A DNA stretch of 64,000 bases from Porodaedalea pini (Eukaryota > Basidiomycota > Agaricomycetes > Hymenochaetales > Hymenochaetaceae): positions 191,001-255,000 of the forward strand of contig NBAY01000012.1 of assembly GCA_002794775.1 (NCBI GenBank). The letters run 5' to 3'. Positions 1 through 12,725 of this stretch are shown one piece after another. Positions within the stretch are counted from its first letter, which is position 1; each line of letters opens with the position of its first letter. Position numbers and translations under genes: made by a program. The notes beneath the pieces were generated by a model that ran no database searches, was not told the origin of the DNA, and worked only from the letters and a program-made list of their open reading frames with translations.

Positions 1-178
1 GGAAAACTGGTGCGAGGCACTGTTGAAAGCCTAGCAATTTTCAAATTTATCAAGTGTTTACAGGAAGACATTCCGTCAAAATTACGCGCAAAACTCGTCA
101 GTCGCTTTATGAAATCAATACAAGGTATCTAAACGCGACAAGTTCTCATTGCAAGTGTAGCACCATGGCTTGAAGGAG

Positions 179-1694
179 ATGAAGAAAACAAGCAAGAAGG
201 TCAAGACATTTGAAACGCAGAAGGTTGTGAAGAAGTTGAAGGATGCTCGGTGAGCCCGGTCTTGTTTCTCTTTTGAGACCTCACAAACGTACTAACACGA
301 CTATGTCATTCCGCTCAGGAAAAGTGAAGATGAAAGTAATATCAAAAATCTTGAATCACAGCTTGAATGCCTCAAGGTACTTTTCACATCGTGAACTCTA
401 CTGCGAGCGATGAACTGAGGTTTGCATTGCAGCACATCGACCCCGAAGGCATAGCCTTCAGGTCTCTTCGTTCGAGGATCAACAAGGACGCATTCTTATC
501 CAACAATGCAGACTGCCATGCTGCTGTTTCAGCAGAACTATCGCTTCCACTGAACAATTTTGCGAATGATTTGCCTGCGCGCGCACTAGTAGAAAGTCGA
601 CTGTTGAGCTCGAAGGTCATATCGTCAGAGATCACCAACGTCATACAGTCCCTAAAACTGGCGTTGGGCGCAGGCGGGCAAGAAACGCCGATGACAGACA
701 GGTACAACAATATGGACGGCGTGGAAGAGGGTGAGGAAGAGGAGAAAGGGGCTATAGCAAATGCGGAAGTTCCACCGCCAAGCAAAAGGCTCGAACTAAA
801 GAAATTGAGAGCGAAGCTGAGGGAGAAGAGGAGGAGAAAGAAGGAGAGGAAAGCAACGACGGTGCTGCATGGACTGGCTTCAACGATGAAATCCTCGATG
901 AATCCGAACAGAGCGACGAGGCCGATGGTTGGGAGCCGGGAACCGTTCATTCCCAAGATCTGGAGGCCCTTTCATCTACATCTGACGATTGTGAATTGGT
1001 CTCTCCACGTCAAGCCTCAACAGTGGAAAAAGCGCTGTCGATTGGCTCAGTTCCTAAGGAAAAGAAGGGAAAGGCAGGAGAGTCGACGTTCTTGCCTTCC
1101 CTTTCTGTTGGCTTCATCAATGGCGACTCGGATTCGGAATGGAGTGATGCAGAGGTTGATCTCGCGGATGCACCCGAGAAGAAGAACAGGAGGGGCCAAA
1201 GAGCGCGGAAAGCGTTCGTTCTCTAATCTTCTTCTTCACTCTGCTGAAAGTGACAATCTGACGTTTGTATGTTTTTTTCCAGGATCTGGGAGAAGAAGTA
1301 CGGGAAGAACGCAAATCACATCAAGAAGCAGCATGAAAACGACGTCAGTGCTGCGGTGCAGACAGCGTACGGCCAGCGTGGCGGACGAGGGAGGGGTGCA
1401 TCGCGCGGAGGTATCGTCAGAGGGCGTGGTCGACCGATCTCTGAGGAAACACATGTACCTTCTTCACATACCAAAGCACCCCCGGCCGGTCGCGGACGTG
1501 GTCGAGGCTACGACGAACGTACAGCTCGAGGCGATCTGGACGTGAAGGCGACGTCGAACGTGCGTCCCCGCAACCACGGCCTTGGCGACGACAGCAGGCC
1601 GCTGCATCCCTCATGGGAAGCTAAGCGGAGGCTGAAGGAGAAACAGAGTCCTGCGATCTTGCCTTCGATGGGGACGAAGATGACGTTCACTTGA
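179..1694 (+). CDS. BUD22: BUD22-family ribosome biogenesis protein
   Basis: Homologue of yeast Bud22 / SRF-binding protein 1, a nucleolar factor for 18S rRNA maturation and small-subunit assembly. I model five exons (179-249, 319-376, 433-701, 758-1213, 1283-1694), all with GT-AG introns; they sum to 1266 nt, a 421-aa protein. The N-terminus is Lys-rich, followed by a helical region (KHIDPEGIAFRSLRSRINKD), a Glu/Asp-rich middle (EGEEEEKEGEE; WSDAEVDLADA), and the family signature RRGQRARKAIWEKKYG across the last splice junction. The tail is RGG-rich and ends in PLHPSWEAKRRLKEKQ, typical of Bud22 C-termini. The jump between frames near 702-757 is explained by a 56-nt intron, not a mutation. 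The start is the first ATG giving an open frame; an ATG ten bases upstream hits a stop at once. The family call is firm; the exact start is less so. Confidence 0.9.
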
Positions 1695-2151
1695 CGCTAT
1701 TCAGTCGTGTGCCGAACTTGGTGGATCGAGCTCGTCCAATCTCTCTCGTTCGCTTATTTCATGCATCAGATACCATATGAAGTTACGTCCTCGACATGCA
1801 TGCTTGCCTTACTTGTGGCTTCTTTATACAGCTTCCAAAACGTCTCATGCAAGAGAGATCTTTCCATGATCACTAAGATCTTGACCCTTGATCTATGACG
1901 CTCTTGTCCGATTTGTCTGTCAAGTGCGCTCTGAAACAACACGTGAAAAGTCTGCATATGAAGGTTCCGTCATAATTGCAAAACAGCATCATATTGCCCA
2001 ATCGATTGACATAAAACAGACATGCGAGCATGGTATAGAAAGCAAAGAAAGCAAATGCATAATGCAATGACCAGCATGAAATAAATGGGATATTTCCGCA
2101 GAGCCAGGTGTTGATAGCAAGCCTTTGAAAGCAAAACAAAATAAAGGTAAA
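1695..2151. other. intergenic, convergent 3' ends
   Basis: This AT-rich spacer separates the converging ends of the BUD22 gene and the zinc-finger gene. Short open frames on both strands show no family resemblance or splice logic. I see no RNA gene or repeat here. Confidence 0.6.
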
Positions 2152-3600
2152 TTATGCACCGACAGTTATTGGCCTTGCGTTCGAAAGACCCTTCCCGTTG
2201 CTTTTTCCATTACACATATGCCGCGCAGAGCCAGCTGCTGCGTTCGAGACCCGACACTCGCGCGAGCACCTGTATCCGATAATTGTTTTGAGATGAATCG
2301 TTGAATACGAAACAAACCGAGGCATACCATGTAGCGCTGCAGCGCGGGCAGCGGGGGAAATCTGCACCGAGTTTACCACACACCCCACAGACGCATTTCG
2401 CACGAAGACGCGATGCACTCTCAACGGCTGCCAGAGCCGGGTCAAGTGCTAGGCTCTCTTTGGACTGCACGGCGCTACCAGCACCAGACGAAGGACGGGT
2501 GATAGCCTTCCCCTTGTTCTTTACCGCAGGACGGAGAAAGGTACGAGGGGTAGACGGAGCTTCTGGCAGGCGCAGAGTGGCCACCGCGGGAAGCTGTGCC
2601 GAAGGAGCGGAGTACGAGTTGGCACGGACGTGCGCAGGTTTTCTCAGCCTCGCAACATCTGTTTGCGTGTGCGGCTTTGGAGCAGACGTAGAACGAGCAG
2701 ATGTGAAGCGGGTTCGTGGGTCCGGAAGGACTGGGCTGCCGGCATTGCGGGCCTTTGGGGGCGATGGACTGCGACTGATAGAAGGGACATCCCGGCGTGC
2801 TGCCGGACTCTGACGAGGCCAGAACGTCTCCTCCTCTATGTCGGCATTTGAAGCCCATGGGAGAGGGTGGGAGCGCAGTGAGGATGCGCGCTCTGCCGGG
2901 GATGCGGTGGTCGGATGGGGTGATGAGTCGGTGACATTCGATGGCACGCGCGGAGAAACGGCTCGTGTGACAAGGGACCGAAGATGTCCCTCGGCAGAAC
3001 TGGTGAGACTAAACGCCCCGAATGGGGAATGATCCTCCGAAGCGCTAGGAAGTGCGGGGATCGGACTGGCCTTCGAAGATTCGAGCGAGAGTTTGACCGG
3101 CCTTGGGATCGGTGGTTGAGCTGCGCTGGAGAATGAGAGGCGGCCGGACCGATGCTTGTTAAGAGACGAGGAGCTAGATCCAGAGCTCGCTAAGCCGTTC
3201 TTTGAGAACAATGGCTTTGGGAACACCACAAGTTTGGGCGGGACGCCATCTACCGGTGTAGTGACACCAGAAGCAGACGACGAAGAGGAGGAAGACGTCT
3301 GGCAATCGTACATCGTCGAGAAGTACATGGTGGGCAAGACGTCGGGGTACAGCGAGTGAGCAACCCTAACTTCCTAGCGACTTTATAACGCAATGAAGAC
3401 ATACCAGCAACGTAAGTCTCGAATGGTCTACGCGACTTCGGAAGCTTGCGTCGATGACGCGAGAGTCATCGGATAGCTCGCGTGCGCAAGAGACTGGCGT
3501 CATGCGGGGGACTTGAGATATGTCGATTCCGTGGAGCTCACTGGGGAGGAAGACACGTTCGATGTACTGACGTCGGTCGAGGGCAGAGGGGTCGTCAGCC
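2152..3600 (-). CDS. Ser/Pro-rich protein with C-terminal HIT-like zinc finger (5' end unresolved)
   Basis: I do not recognise this protein as a whole. The largest exon encodes about 340 residues of Ser/Pro/Ala-rich, probably disordered sequence. The C-terminus is a cysteine cluster, CGVCGKLGADFPRCPRC followed by SATW, C-S-R-E-C and H-M-C; a small intron (about 2264-2328) splits it exactly inside the Trp codon. The spacing C-P-x-C-x3-W-C-S-x2-C resembles HIT-type zinc fingers more than MYND. Upstream, an in-frame segment (VFLPSELHGIDISQVPRM and onward) joins the main exon across a candidate intron of only 31 nt (3374-3404). Further 5' exons may reach about 3890, where a Ser/Thr-rich ATG frame lies, but I could not join the frames. 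The end at 3600 marks only the upstream limit of the part I can read. HIT fingers occur in snoRNP and chromatin-remodelling factors; function here is unknown. Confidence 0.6.
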
Positions 3601-3899
3601 TTTTATCTAAATGAAAGTTTCGGTGCGTGGCACGAAAAAGACGGCCTTGAAGACGTCTAGAATTTGTATGACCACAGTAACTTAAGCAAATTGGTGTCAC
3701 ACGACACGCAATTCATCAGGAAGCATACCAGTGAGAGAGCGGACGCTTGATATTCCGTAACGATGAACCTTGAGCCAATACAAGACTTCCTGGTGAGCTA
3801 GAAGACGTCTTACAGCCGATGGCTGTGGCGAGAGCTATGGACGAGTTTGCACTGGTGGTGGTGGGGGTACCAGAACGAGATAAGAGCATGTCCGCATGG

Positions 3900-6800
3900 C
3901 TTGGCGTAATTTCAGATGATTTTATTCGATAGATTTCGAGTAGATGCTCATAGCCACAAGCATAGCCTTTAGGGTTTGCACGCTCTAGGCCATTACGTAG
4001 CTCAGCGTGAGAAGGACACCATTTCTACCTCCAGGTGAGGCCTGTCCTCGAATAACAACTATCGGTCAACGAAAGTGAAAGTAAGACATACTATCTACAA
4101 GGCATCTATCTTGGGCTGACTATTTTTCCTTCGTTTCTCCGCCAGGCAAGGTTCTGCTTCCGCGAACGCGAAGTGCCCCTCAAAGAACGTCAGCGTCGGT
4201 TCCGAAGATCCGTACTCCGGCACATCCATACAAAGATACAGTCTAGACAACAAGCCGGGTGTGTCAAGTGCTCTCTATACGCGCTGCCTATAGGCTCAAC
4301 TCATAGAGGGAAATGCATTCACCCTTTAGAATTCGTCTACATCTGTCTGGCTCACTTTCTTTCGAGGCTTCAGATAATCTCGATGAAAGTCCTGCAATTG
4401 ATTCCGCTGAAGCTCCCTGAATATGAGGGGTGCCGGCCCGACTCGGCGCAAGATCCTCGTAACCTCAGAGCACTCCCGCGTTCGCTGCATATTGTCTCAG
4501 CCAAATTACCGGTGTGCAGTCATGGCTTGCAACAGTTGCCTCATGCCTGGAAGTGTGGTCGTGTGATCAGAGATGCTGGTCACTCAAGGGCCAACGGCAA
4601 TCTTCACTTACGATCCGACGAGTCCGCATCTTCAATGGCAAGAGCGCGAAGACGCATTCTCTGAACGGGATTACGGCTAAACGCGATCCGCGGCTCAAAC
4701 TCGTAATGTGGACCACGTCCTTGTGTACGTTTCTGTGAATTCAGCACAAGATTAAAGTCCGGGCTCGATTCTTACTTGCAAAGGCCCTCTAATCCCCGTC
4801 TGTAGGCTTCTTATTGGACCCCTATTTCAGCTTCAGTCGTCTTGTTGTAAAGACATGAGTTTCCATCCTGCTGTGTTTTCTTCTTCGCCGCTTTAATTTG
4901 CTCCTCGTTGCTGCCGTGGGAAGGACGAGACGTTTTCACTAAGCCCAATGAGGTTATCTATCTCGGACCGATAAAAGGAACATGAAGCTCGTTTGTCGAA
5001 TGGGGAACGACTTTTTCTGGGTCCGTGCCTCGCGCCTGAAGATTCAAGGAGATACCCACGTACGTATCTGCCTTTCCCCACAGAACTTCTGATGCGGAGT
5101 TTCGTATCAAACCCGTCTAGCGGTCATCGAGATCGGCTTTAATATCTGCTTGAGCTGCCAGCCCTGACATGCAAGGCAGAGCAGAAATGACGCAGCTTTT
5201 GCCTTCAAAAAATCACATTCGCCCAGTTCACAACTTGGACTCTTCCTTCCGATTTTTTGCAACACCGCCAGCTTTCTAAAGTGAAGGCGCGTAACAGGTA
5301 GCTTCTCCATGACGTCGTACGGTACTGCTCGACACTAACACATTTCTCGCTGTCGTTTCTTCTGCTTGTTACTATCATGATAAGGCAAGCTGACTCAAAC
5401 AGTGACTTTCAAAATTGTACTATAGCCGATCCGCATTGAGTTTACAGCCTTTCGGTACGCATGCATGCACAATAAGAGAATAGCAAGAAAGTTTTTCGTG
5501 GTCTTCCTTTCATGGATTTTGCCACTCAGCACCTCGAAGGAAATCTGTTTAGATACCTAAGGTGAAGCACCTACCTTGTTCGTCAGTTTCCCCGCATATC
5601 GTTTGACACAGAGTCTGAAGGTAAAGTAGCCCGGCTGATTGTCCAGATTGTCGTTGTTTCATTTCGTCCCAGGCCAATATCCCTCGTGCACGAGACAGCT
5701 GCTTCGATCGCCTTCGAAACTGCATTGTCGATAAAACGCATATAACCGGACATCGTCCTACATCTTCCATTTTCGGGCGTCCTAGCCAGTTTTCTAGAGC
5801 ATCACCTGCATTCTTGCATCATACTGACGCACTCAGAAGACAAACCCACAGACTCTGTGTACTTGAGCAGTGGATAAGAGTGAAGCCGGGACTCGGGTGA
5901 CTCAGGAGCTTGGGATGCATACTTACGATGGAAACGGTGAAACCTACGAGAGCAACAACTCGGAAGCAAATTTAAATCTAATTATAATACGTGTTGTCGA
6001 TCGATGGATGATCGACATCATCAAGGCATTCCGCAGATCTGCTCACCAGTAACACTTCTCTCCAAGGTCAAAAAAGTCAACGGCTTTTCCTTCTTTGTCG
6101 TCGCCATCATATAGAATCTCTCGTGTTTGTCCACCGGAATGCTGCCTCCAGTTGTGTTTCTACAGCACGAGCAACCGACATTGTCAAGGCCTCGGATGGT
6201 CTGTATTTATCGCCGTAGAAATTGATGCCTTTTTTACGGCTTGTAATATTAACCCGACTTGCTGCATCTCTGCCACGATCGATAACGTATTTATTTATTG
6301 GAGAGGGGGGTTGATACTCGTCGCCAATCATATATGATATGGACTCACTCATTGTATCATGTAGTTTCACCAGCTTACTATTTTATAGCCATTCCTTTGT
6401 GTCAGTCTGCAACTCTTTGTGATCATTAACAATAACAACGTCCTGCTAGCGGATCTGTTTGAAGTTGAATTGAAATTTTACTCTCATCAGTGCGAGTCAC
6501 GTGATAGGTGGGGACGTGTCGATCCTGATTAGCTTTTTAGCTTCGGCAAAACACGTTCTTTATTCAGCTGCGAGCAGCTCAGTGTTACGATGGAGCACGA
6601 GCACCAACGCATTTCCAGAATCACCAACTATACAACATCCTGTGCGCTGTAGTCGGAATCAATTCGCCGAATTGCAAGAAAGACGGCGTGTCCCTCTGTG
6701 AACCTCAGTCAAACGAATAGCATTAATATTGACCATTATCTTAAAAAAAGAAGGAACCACTGACAAGTGCGCCCCGTTGGTTTGGTATAAGGCTTTTGGG

Positions 6801-7893
6801 ACGCCGATGTCGTCCAAAGAAACGCGGGGTGCTACGACGCTCTTACGAAGCCTAAGAGTCAAAGTGCGATTGTGTTCGGAAGGGGTCACCGCGGGGGGGG
6901 GGGGGGGGCATATTGAGGTCTCTTACCTCCACCGTCGCCTCCACCGGTCGGAGGCCCGCCTTCTACAGTGCCTGTCGAGGATTTAAAGTATACCTGTAGT
7001 ACGCAATGATTTCGCGATGAATGGCTAGACTCACTCCCCATCTCATGTTAGGCTGTATGCTTGAGCTGAGACAGGAACTGCAGCGCATTTAGGAACGAGT
7101 GTGCGCGAGATTATTATGCTCGCGTTACAGTGATGTCTTCCAGCAGCGTATCTTGCGTATCGTCGCGGGAGATATTTTTTATGTTTGACAACCATGGGGC
7201 AACTTATGAATTGGAGTATCGTCCCAAAGGACCGATTGCGACACCATTTTCCTCCTCGGCGAGTTACATCTTGGGAAACAATGATGCTCGAATTCTGTTT
7301 TCAGTATCATCCATTCCTACGCCAAGTGGGGCGACTGTGCAGGTACGAGCTATAACTCCGTGAAGTATTAGCGCGGCAAGGAAACCAAATGCCAGCAGAA
7401 TAACTATTGCGACCGGCGCTCTGCATACTATCGATTTGTTATATTCCTGATCTTATAAGGTGATAATGGAGCAAGGGTAGTAAGAGACCACATGGATGAG
7501 GTATTGCTTGTTGACAACTGTCGAGAGTTTGACGAGGGATTAGAGAGAGAAGCATTTACCGGGCTGGTCTGATCACATGGTGGGACTGCGCTCCGGAGGC
7601 TAGCTCATGATCATTGAGTCATGCCGTCCATGAAGTAGGTCGGCGCGCATAGAAAGCCTTGCGCTACTTAATGAATGACCATTTGGATCCATGGCATGTT
7701 CTTTGTCGCAGTCGTCATTTTCCTTGTTTCCACTTGCAATTCCTGGCGAGGAAAAGTCTATCATTTGCGGCAACGCCCATGCATATATACTACATGCAGA
7801 ACAATAGAGCCAGTTTGGTATGCGTAGATCAGCCCAAACATGCGAGTATACGCTCTACTGGCACCCCAAGGGAAGCGACATCGCCATTCAACC
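3900..7893. other. gene-poor region, about 4 kb
   Basis: No open frame here exceeds about 165 codons, none shows a recognisable domain, and I could not chain any by splice signals. The region contains a run of 16 G at 6893-6908 and one ATTAATATT at 6722-6730. It contrasts with the dense gene packing elsewhere. It could be decayed transposon sequence, lineage-specific short genes or non-coding RNA; the bases alone do not decide. Confidence 0.6.
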
Positions 7894-10800
7894 TTAGAGC
7901 GGGAGTGTCAGTAAGGAGAACGAGATCAATATTAATAATGCTAATGACCACTCAGTCTCTAGTAGTATCTCCTCCGCCTCGGCCTCATATTCGACGTCCT
8001 TTGTCTGCAGATCAACATACAGCACTTCCGCGGTGTCACTTCGGATCTGCAATCGGCGAGTCAGAAGTCAAGAATTGGGTCCCGACTGTTTCATGATCAA
8101 CCTACCTTAGGAAAGGGATGCAGAAGAAAACGACGCAAGAAAGTCGCTGCTTGCTTGCCAATCACTTTAGATGCTACGCAAGATAAATTGACGACACTGC
8201 AAGTGTGATGAACAGCTTTAGCACTACGCTATACATCAGTTAGAAGGCTGGAAGTGGTTGACTTACATTTTCATTGATTCTTCTATTCGCTGCATGCTCT
8301 TTAAGCGCTCAATATTTCTGGTTGCCAAGTCCAGGATTTTCATAGTTCTACGACGAAGTGCATGAGCAAAAATACCTTGGATGCTGTTATGCACTTACAT
8401 TTCCGTACATTGTTCATCTTCCACGTCGAGTAGAGTCGACAACGCATCTCCTTCAAGGAGAACGTTGAAGGTATGAAGGATGGGAATGACAATGTTGTTC
8501 GATTTCGGGTCTTCATGTGCAATTGCCAAGAGATCAGAGAGGAGGGTATAAAGGTCGTTCGAGTCTGCTATGGTTAAGGCAGACTCTTTGTCTGTCATTT
8601 TCGTGGGTCGAAGATCGCGAGCATATGCGAGTATGGCTGATGATGCAGGTTGTTGCTACAGAGGCGACAAATGAATAAATCCTGCAGAAAAAAGCTCGAT
8701 ACTTCACTTACTGTACTGCTTGTCTTGCTGCCAATGCTAAGCAGAAGACCTCTCAAGATGGGGTTCCGATAGGTCCCTATATTCAGGAAGCGCACTGCTT
8801 TAGGATAGAGCCAAGAGCCATCACTCCAACCCGACGACTCCGTATTTTGTAATAGATCGATGAACAACGCCCTCCCTCGGACACTCCATTCCTGTCCCCG
8901 CTCAAACAAAGGATGCTCAAGCTTGAGCAGGCCAATGAAGATATCCCCAACGCATTGTCGGACGTTATCCAGTCGCTCGACACCCTGTTTAAGGATCATC
9001 CCGACTGCTTTGTGATATGCGTCAAGAGGGAGATATTGAGCGAAGCTCGTATAGCTTTTCGCCCAAGCTGGGGCCGCATGGCTGTCCATATTTCGTGCTT
9101 CGCCGATCAATGATTCTAACATGGAAGAAAGTCCTTTTACGCAAGATATACGGATCCATGAGCCGACATCACCCCGCTCGTTGACTGTATAATCTTCCAG
9201 GCCGACGAAGAATGCTTGCCATATGCGATTCATCATATCAGGAGAGATGACTGAATGAGAAAAATATGTTATTCCCTGGTGCATAGTCTTAGGAATGCAA
9301 GTCTTGACGCACAGTCATTTAACTTCGGAGAAACGTGTTTCACTATGGCGGCCAAAGATGTATAAGCATTGCGGCGTGCCTCCACGTCTCTGAAGAAGCT
9401 CGGCGCCTGAATGCGTTATTGATTGTACCAGTTTTCGGAACGCGAAAGACCATACCTTGGGGTCGACAACTTCAAGTAAACATGGCAATGCGGCGTCGAA
9501 TCCATTTCTGTGCGAAAGGTAATCAAAGGAACCGAGCACGCGGGCGAGACTCTGCTGCATGATTGCAGAGCTCCGTTTGAGTTCTTTGATCAATGTGCGA
9601 GACGAAGATTATGAGCGGAAAGATTAGCCAACTAGAAGACTGGCTACTCATCTTTTGGCATCTTCGGAGCAATCAGCGAGTCGACTCAAGGACTGCATTG
9701 CCACTGCTGCGGCGCCTTGCACGTCACTGTTTCTATGGCGCAAACCTTGTAACACTATTGTTCTCCAATACGGTTCAGTTGCTGAGTTTTGCATCGCATC
9801 GGACTCCGTAGAAGAGATCGAGTTTGATATAACATAACATGCCGCTTCCGTAATGAGGTGGTTGCGCGGAGACAGAACCATGGTGGATGGTACAGAGTCA
9901 ATGAGGCGGAAAATCTTCGAAGGGCTCATCAGCGAAGCTCAAGAGTCAAATGTGGTGTAACCACCTTTTGACGATATTGCTGCATACGTCCATTATCTTC
10001 AGATTCCCGTATTGTGCTCGCAAGTTCGCTGAGAGCCAAGAGTCCGCCATGAATGTCCACTGCGTCTATGGAGAGAAGCGGACTAGACAGGCGGTCTAGC
10101 ACCTTGGGTACGTTTGTTTCTAGGTCTTCTTCACAGACTTTTCTGAGCGACTGTGCTCCCAGACGGCGCATTGCCTCGTCCCAATGACGTAGCGTGATCT
10201 TAAGGAGGTGTTCAAGAACAGGCTGATGATATTCTTTGTAGCTTGGACTAGTTTCAACGAAATCGCATCACGGATGAAAGGACGATTACTCACTGGGAAA
10301 CTTCAGGTGCAGCAATCAAGAATGCGCTTCGCCTAATACTGACCGAATAGAAATCGATTAGACCGATGATGGCTATTCCGTGCGGGAACAAGCCCTAAGA
10401 AGAGGTATTTCAATTAACGTACACGCATGATGCGTGAGACATTTCATAATTTACCATACGGCCCACATTCTCTTGGAATGCTGCGCTAGCCGCTCTGCGA
10501 ATATGAATCTCCCGATCGAACAAGGCCACCGTCACGAGACTTTGGGCTAGTTCAGCGGCGTATGGCTCAAGAGCCTCCTTGCTTCGAGTGCGAGCAAGCG
10601 ACCAGAGGACATATGCTGCGGCATCTCGAACGTTGGACCCAACGGAAAACGAACCCTTTCTGACATCGAAAAATAGTGCCTAATCAACAAGAAGGATGGT
10701 CGGTCAATCGTATCTTATCCCACGGCTTTCGAGAATAAGATACCTTGGACATCCACAACAAGACATCAGCCAACTGCACGTTCGAAATCAAATTTCTTCG

Positions 10801-12403
10801 AGCTAACTCGGCGCAAGCGAGACATGCTCCATGCCAAGGATGCTCTGCAGTAGCAGGAAGTTCTGAAGGTGTAAGACTGGATGCATGGACAGAAAAATGA
10901 CCCAGGATGTTATCTATAACCTGGTCGACAAAGGACGCGGGAAGCCGTTCCGAGACGTTCGCGATCCCTTTCGCAGACGACCAGCGGACCGAAGTGTCCT
11001 TGATGTTGCGTTAGCTGCGCTTTCTCGAGATAAATAAGTTAGATTAGACTAATATGCACCTTGTCCTGCAATAGTTCGAAGAGTTCCCCAAGTGCATCTT
11101 CAACATCGCTAGGTACATCTTGCTCCTCGTCTGCTCCGACGTCGTCCAGTCCATTTCCGTTCCTCATGCTCGGGTCGAGAGATCTCCCTGAAGTAGCATA
11201 ATGAACCATGCCTTCGACAAAGGAAGGGGATAGGTCATACCTATGCCCCGAGATTTCTTAGGTCCCGCAGGAAGCAAGCGAGTCGCAGTCCGCGCGATGC
11301 ACTTCGTTCGCAGCTTCCTTATGATAGTATTTTCCGCGAGAAAGCTAACCCGGGACACTTCACCGACCAAGCCTTGGATACGAAGGAGATGTGGCTGTAA
11401 TAGTTCCATCGGCGCGGACTTTATTATCTCTGCAAGGACTCTTAGAGAGCCGATAATCTGGAGTGTCGGGTGAGTGATAACTTTAAGGAAAGGTGATAAA
11501 GAAAGAACACAACACACCGCAAATAATCTAGGCGATCCACGAATACCCTCTTCGATTGACCCCAGAAAAGAAGTCAAAAGCGCGAAAGTATCCTTTCTAA
11601 TCCACGAGTTAAAACGACAACCACGTTAAAGACGAGCTCCTACCTCATGTAAAGTTTAGAAAGCATCAATGCCGCACCATCTCTCTCGAGACCCGATTTG
11701 TCCAGCTCAGCTATACCGAGTTGTTCTACCCTGATAGATGTTACTGCACAGTCGTCGTTGTCGAACTGCGCGAGATCAAAGGGAAGCATGCAGACTAGCG
11801 ATAACCATAGCATCATTATATATCGAAGAGCCCAAGCATCAGGATCCTTCACCGGGCCATCTGAAGTCATATAGTCGATTACCATAGGTAGGTCTGATAC
11901 CTCGTGCGGAAAAAATCTGACTACGAGAAACACAACGATGAGTTAAATCAGGACTATCACGAGACATGGCACATACCTATAGTTTTGTACCCGCGGACCT
12001 TGACAAAATTATACAGTATCCATGCAAGCCTGTTCACTCGAGTCAAAGAATATGTTTTCAGAGGATCCGAAGTGTAGTCTTGGACATGACTACGAAGCGT
12101 ATTCACGATCGGACCGATGAGTTCCTCGAGGCGGGGGTCAATTAGGTAAGGCTGCTCTTGATACCTGGTAAGCTGAGAAATCGAGCAACGAGTAAGAACG
12201 ACGAATTCTTGCAAAGATTATGAGGAGCACATTACGATTTGTGTCAACCTTTTCAGCCGGTCGAGTTCGGCCTTATTCTCTTCGGGCGACGGTTCGATGG
12301 CGAGAGAGGCAGACAGTAAATCTTTCAAGATCGACGATGCTTCGCCAAAATTTTCAAATGAGCTCAAGAGTTCGGGCTCCACGTCCTTTGTACAATCAGT
12401 CAT
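7894..12403 (-). CDS. TBCD: tubulin-folding cofactor D (TBCD / Alp1 / Cin1)
   Basis: Cofactor D binds beta-tubulin and, with cofactors C and E, assembles the alpha/beta-tubulin dimer in the cytosol; it is a large HEAT/ARM-repeat protein. The start MTDCTKDVEPELLSSFENFG is at 12403. The diagnostic N-terminal segment follows across introns: RLAWILYNFVKVRGYKTI, then VVRFFPHEVSDLPMVIDYM and WALRYIMMLWLSLVCMLPFD. Helical repeat exons continue (for example FDREIHIRRAASAAFQENVGR, then GLFPHGIAIIGLIDFYSVS). The C-terminus is IRSDTAEVLYVDLQTKD then EEILLETEW, with the stop at 7894-7896. The coding sequence is interrupted by many short introns and I have not fixed every junction. Its 5' end faces the TPR gene across about 320 bp. 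The identification is secure. Confidence 0.93.
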
Positions 12404-12725
12404 TGTAATCTCGAACTGGAGCTGGGCGGACGCTTCAGCTGAATGCCAGTTCGTCCGAACTTCCAAGTGTGGAAAGTAAGTAGCAGCGATCTTCCCCGAC
12501 CCGCCCGGTTCCCCGCCCTCACGTGCTTGTTCGTACCAAACATTCAGACTCAGAGGAACGCTGCCACTCTCCCTCACACTTCCCCTCTTCCCATCACAGC
12601 TGGCAGTCGCTCCGCCCACTCTACTAGTGCTTCAGGCTTTATTGCGTACAATTCTGGCATAGTTTCCGTCCGGAACGCTCCTCCGGCCAAACAGCAGGTA
12701 CAACTCATCGTAGAACGGACTAACC
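12404..12725. promoter_or_regulatory. divergent promoter region of TBCD and the TPR gene
   Basis: This 322-bp spacer lies between two divergent start codons, so it should hold both core promoters. An open frame continues upstream of the TBCD start for about 70 codons, so a longer cofactor D N-terminus is possible but not supported by family resemblance. I see no clear TATA box. Confidence 0.5.

Noticed and set aside
700..790. Apparent frameshift in BUD22
   Set aside because: A 56-nt GT-AG intron (702-757) joins the two frames with correct phase and the total length closes.
384..956. 190-codon minus-strand frame with hydrophobic runs inside BUD22
   Set aside because: It is the complement of the Lys/Glu-rich coding region; poly-Lys/Glu codons read backwards give Phe/Leu/Ser. 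No independent support.
4173..4664. 163-codon plus-strand frame in the gene-poor region
   Set aside because: No recognisable domain, skewed composition, no splice partners and no promoter context.
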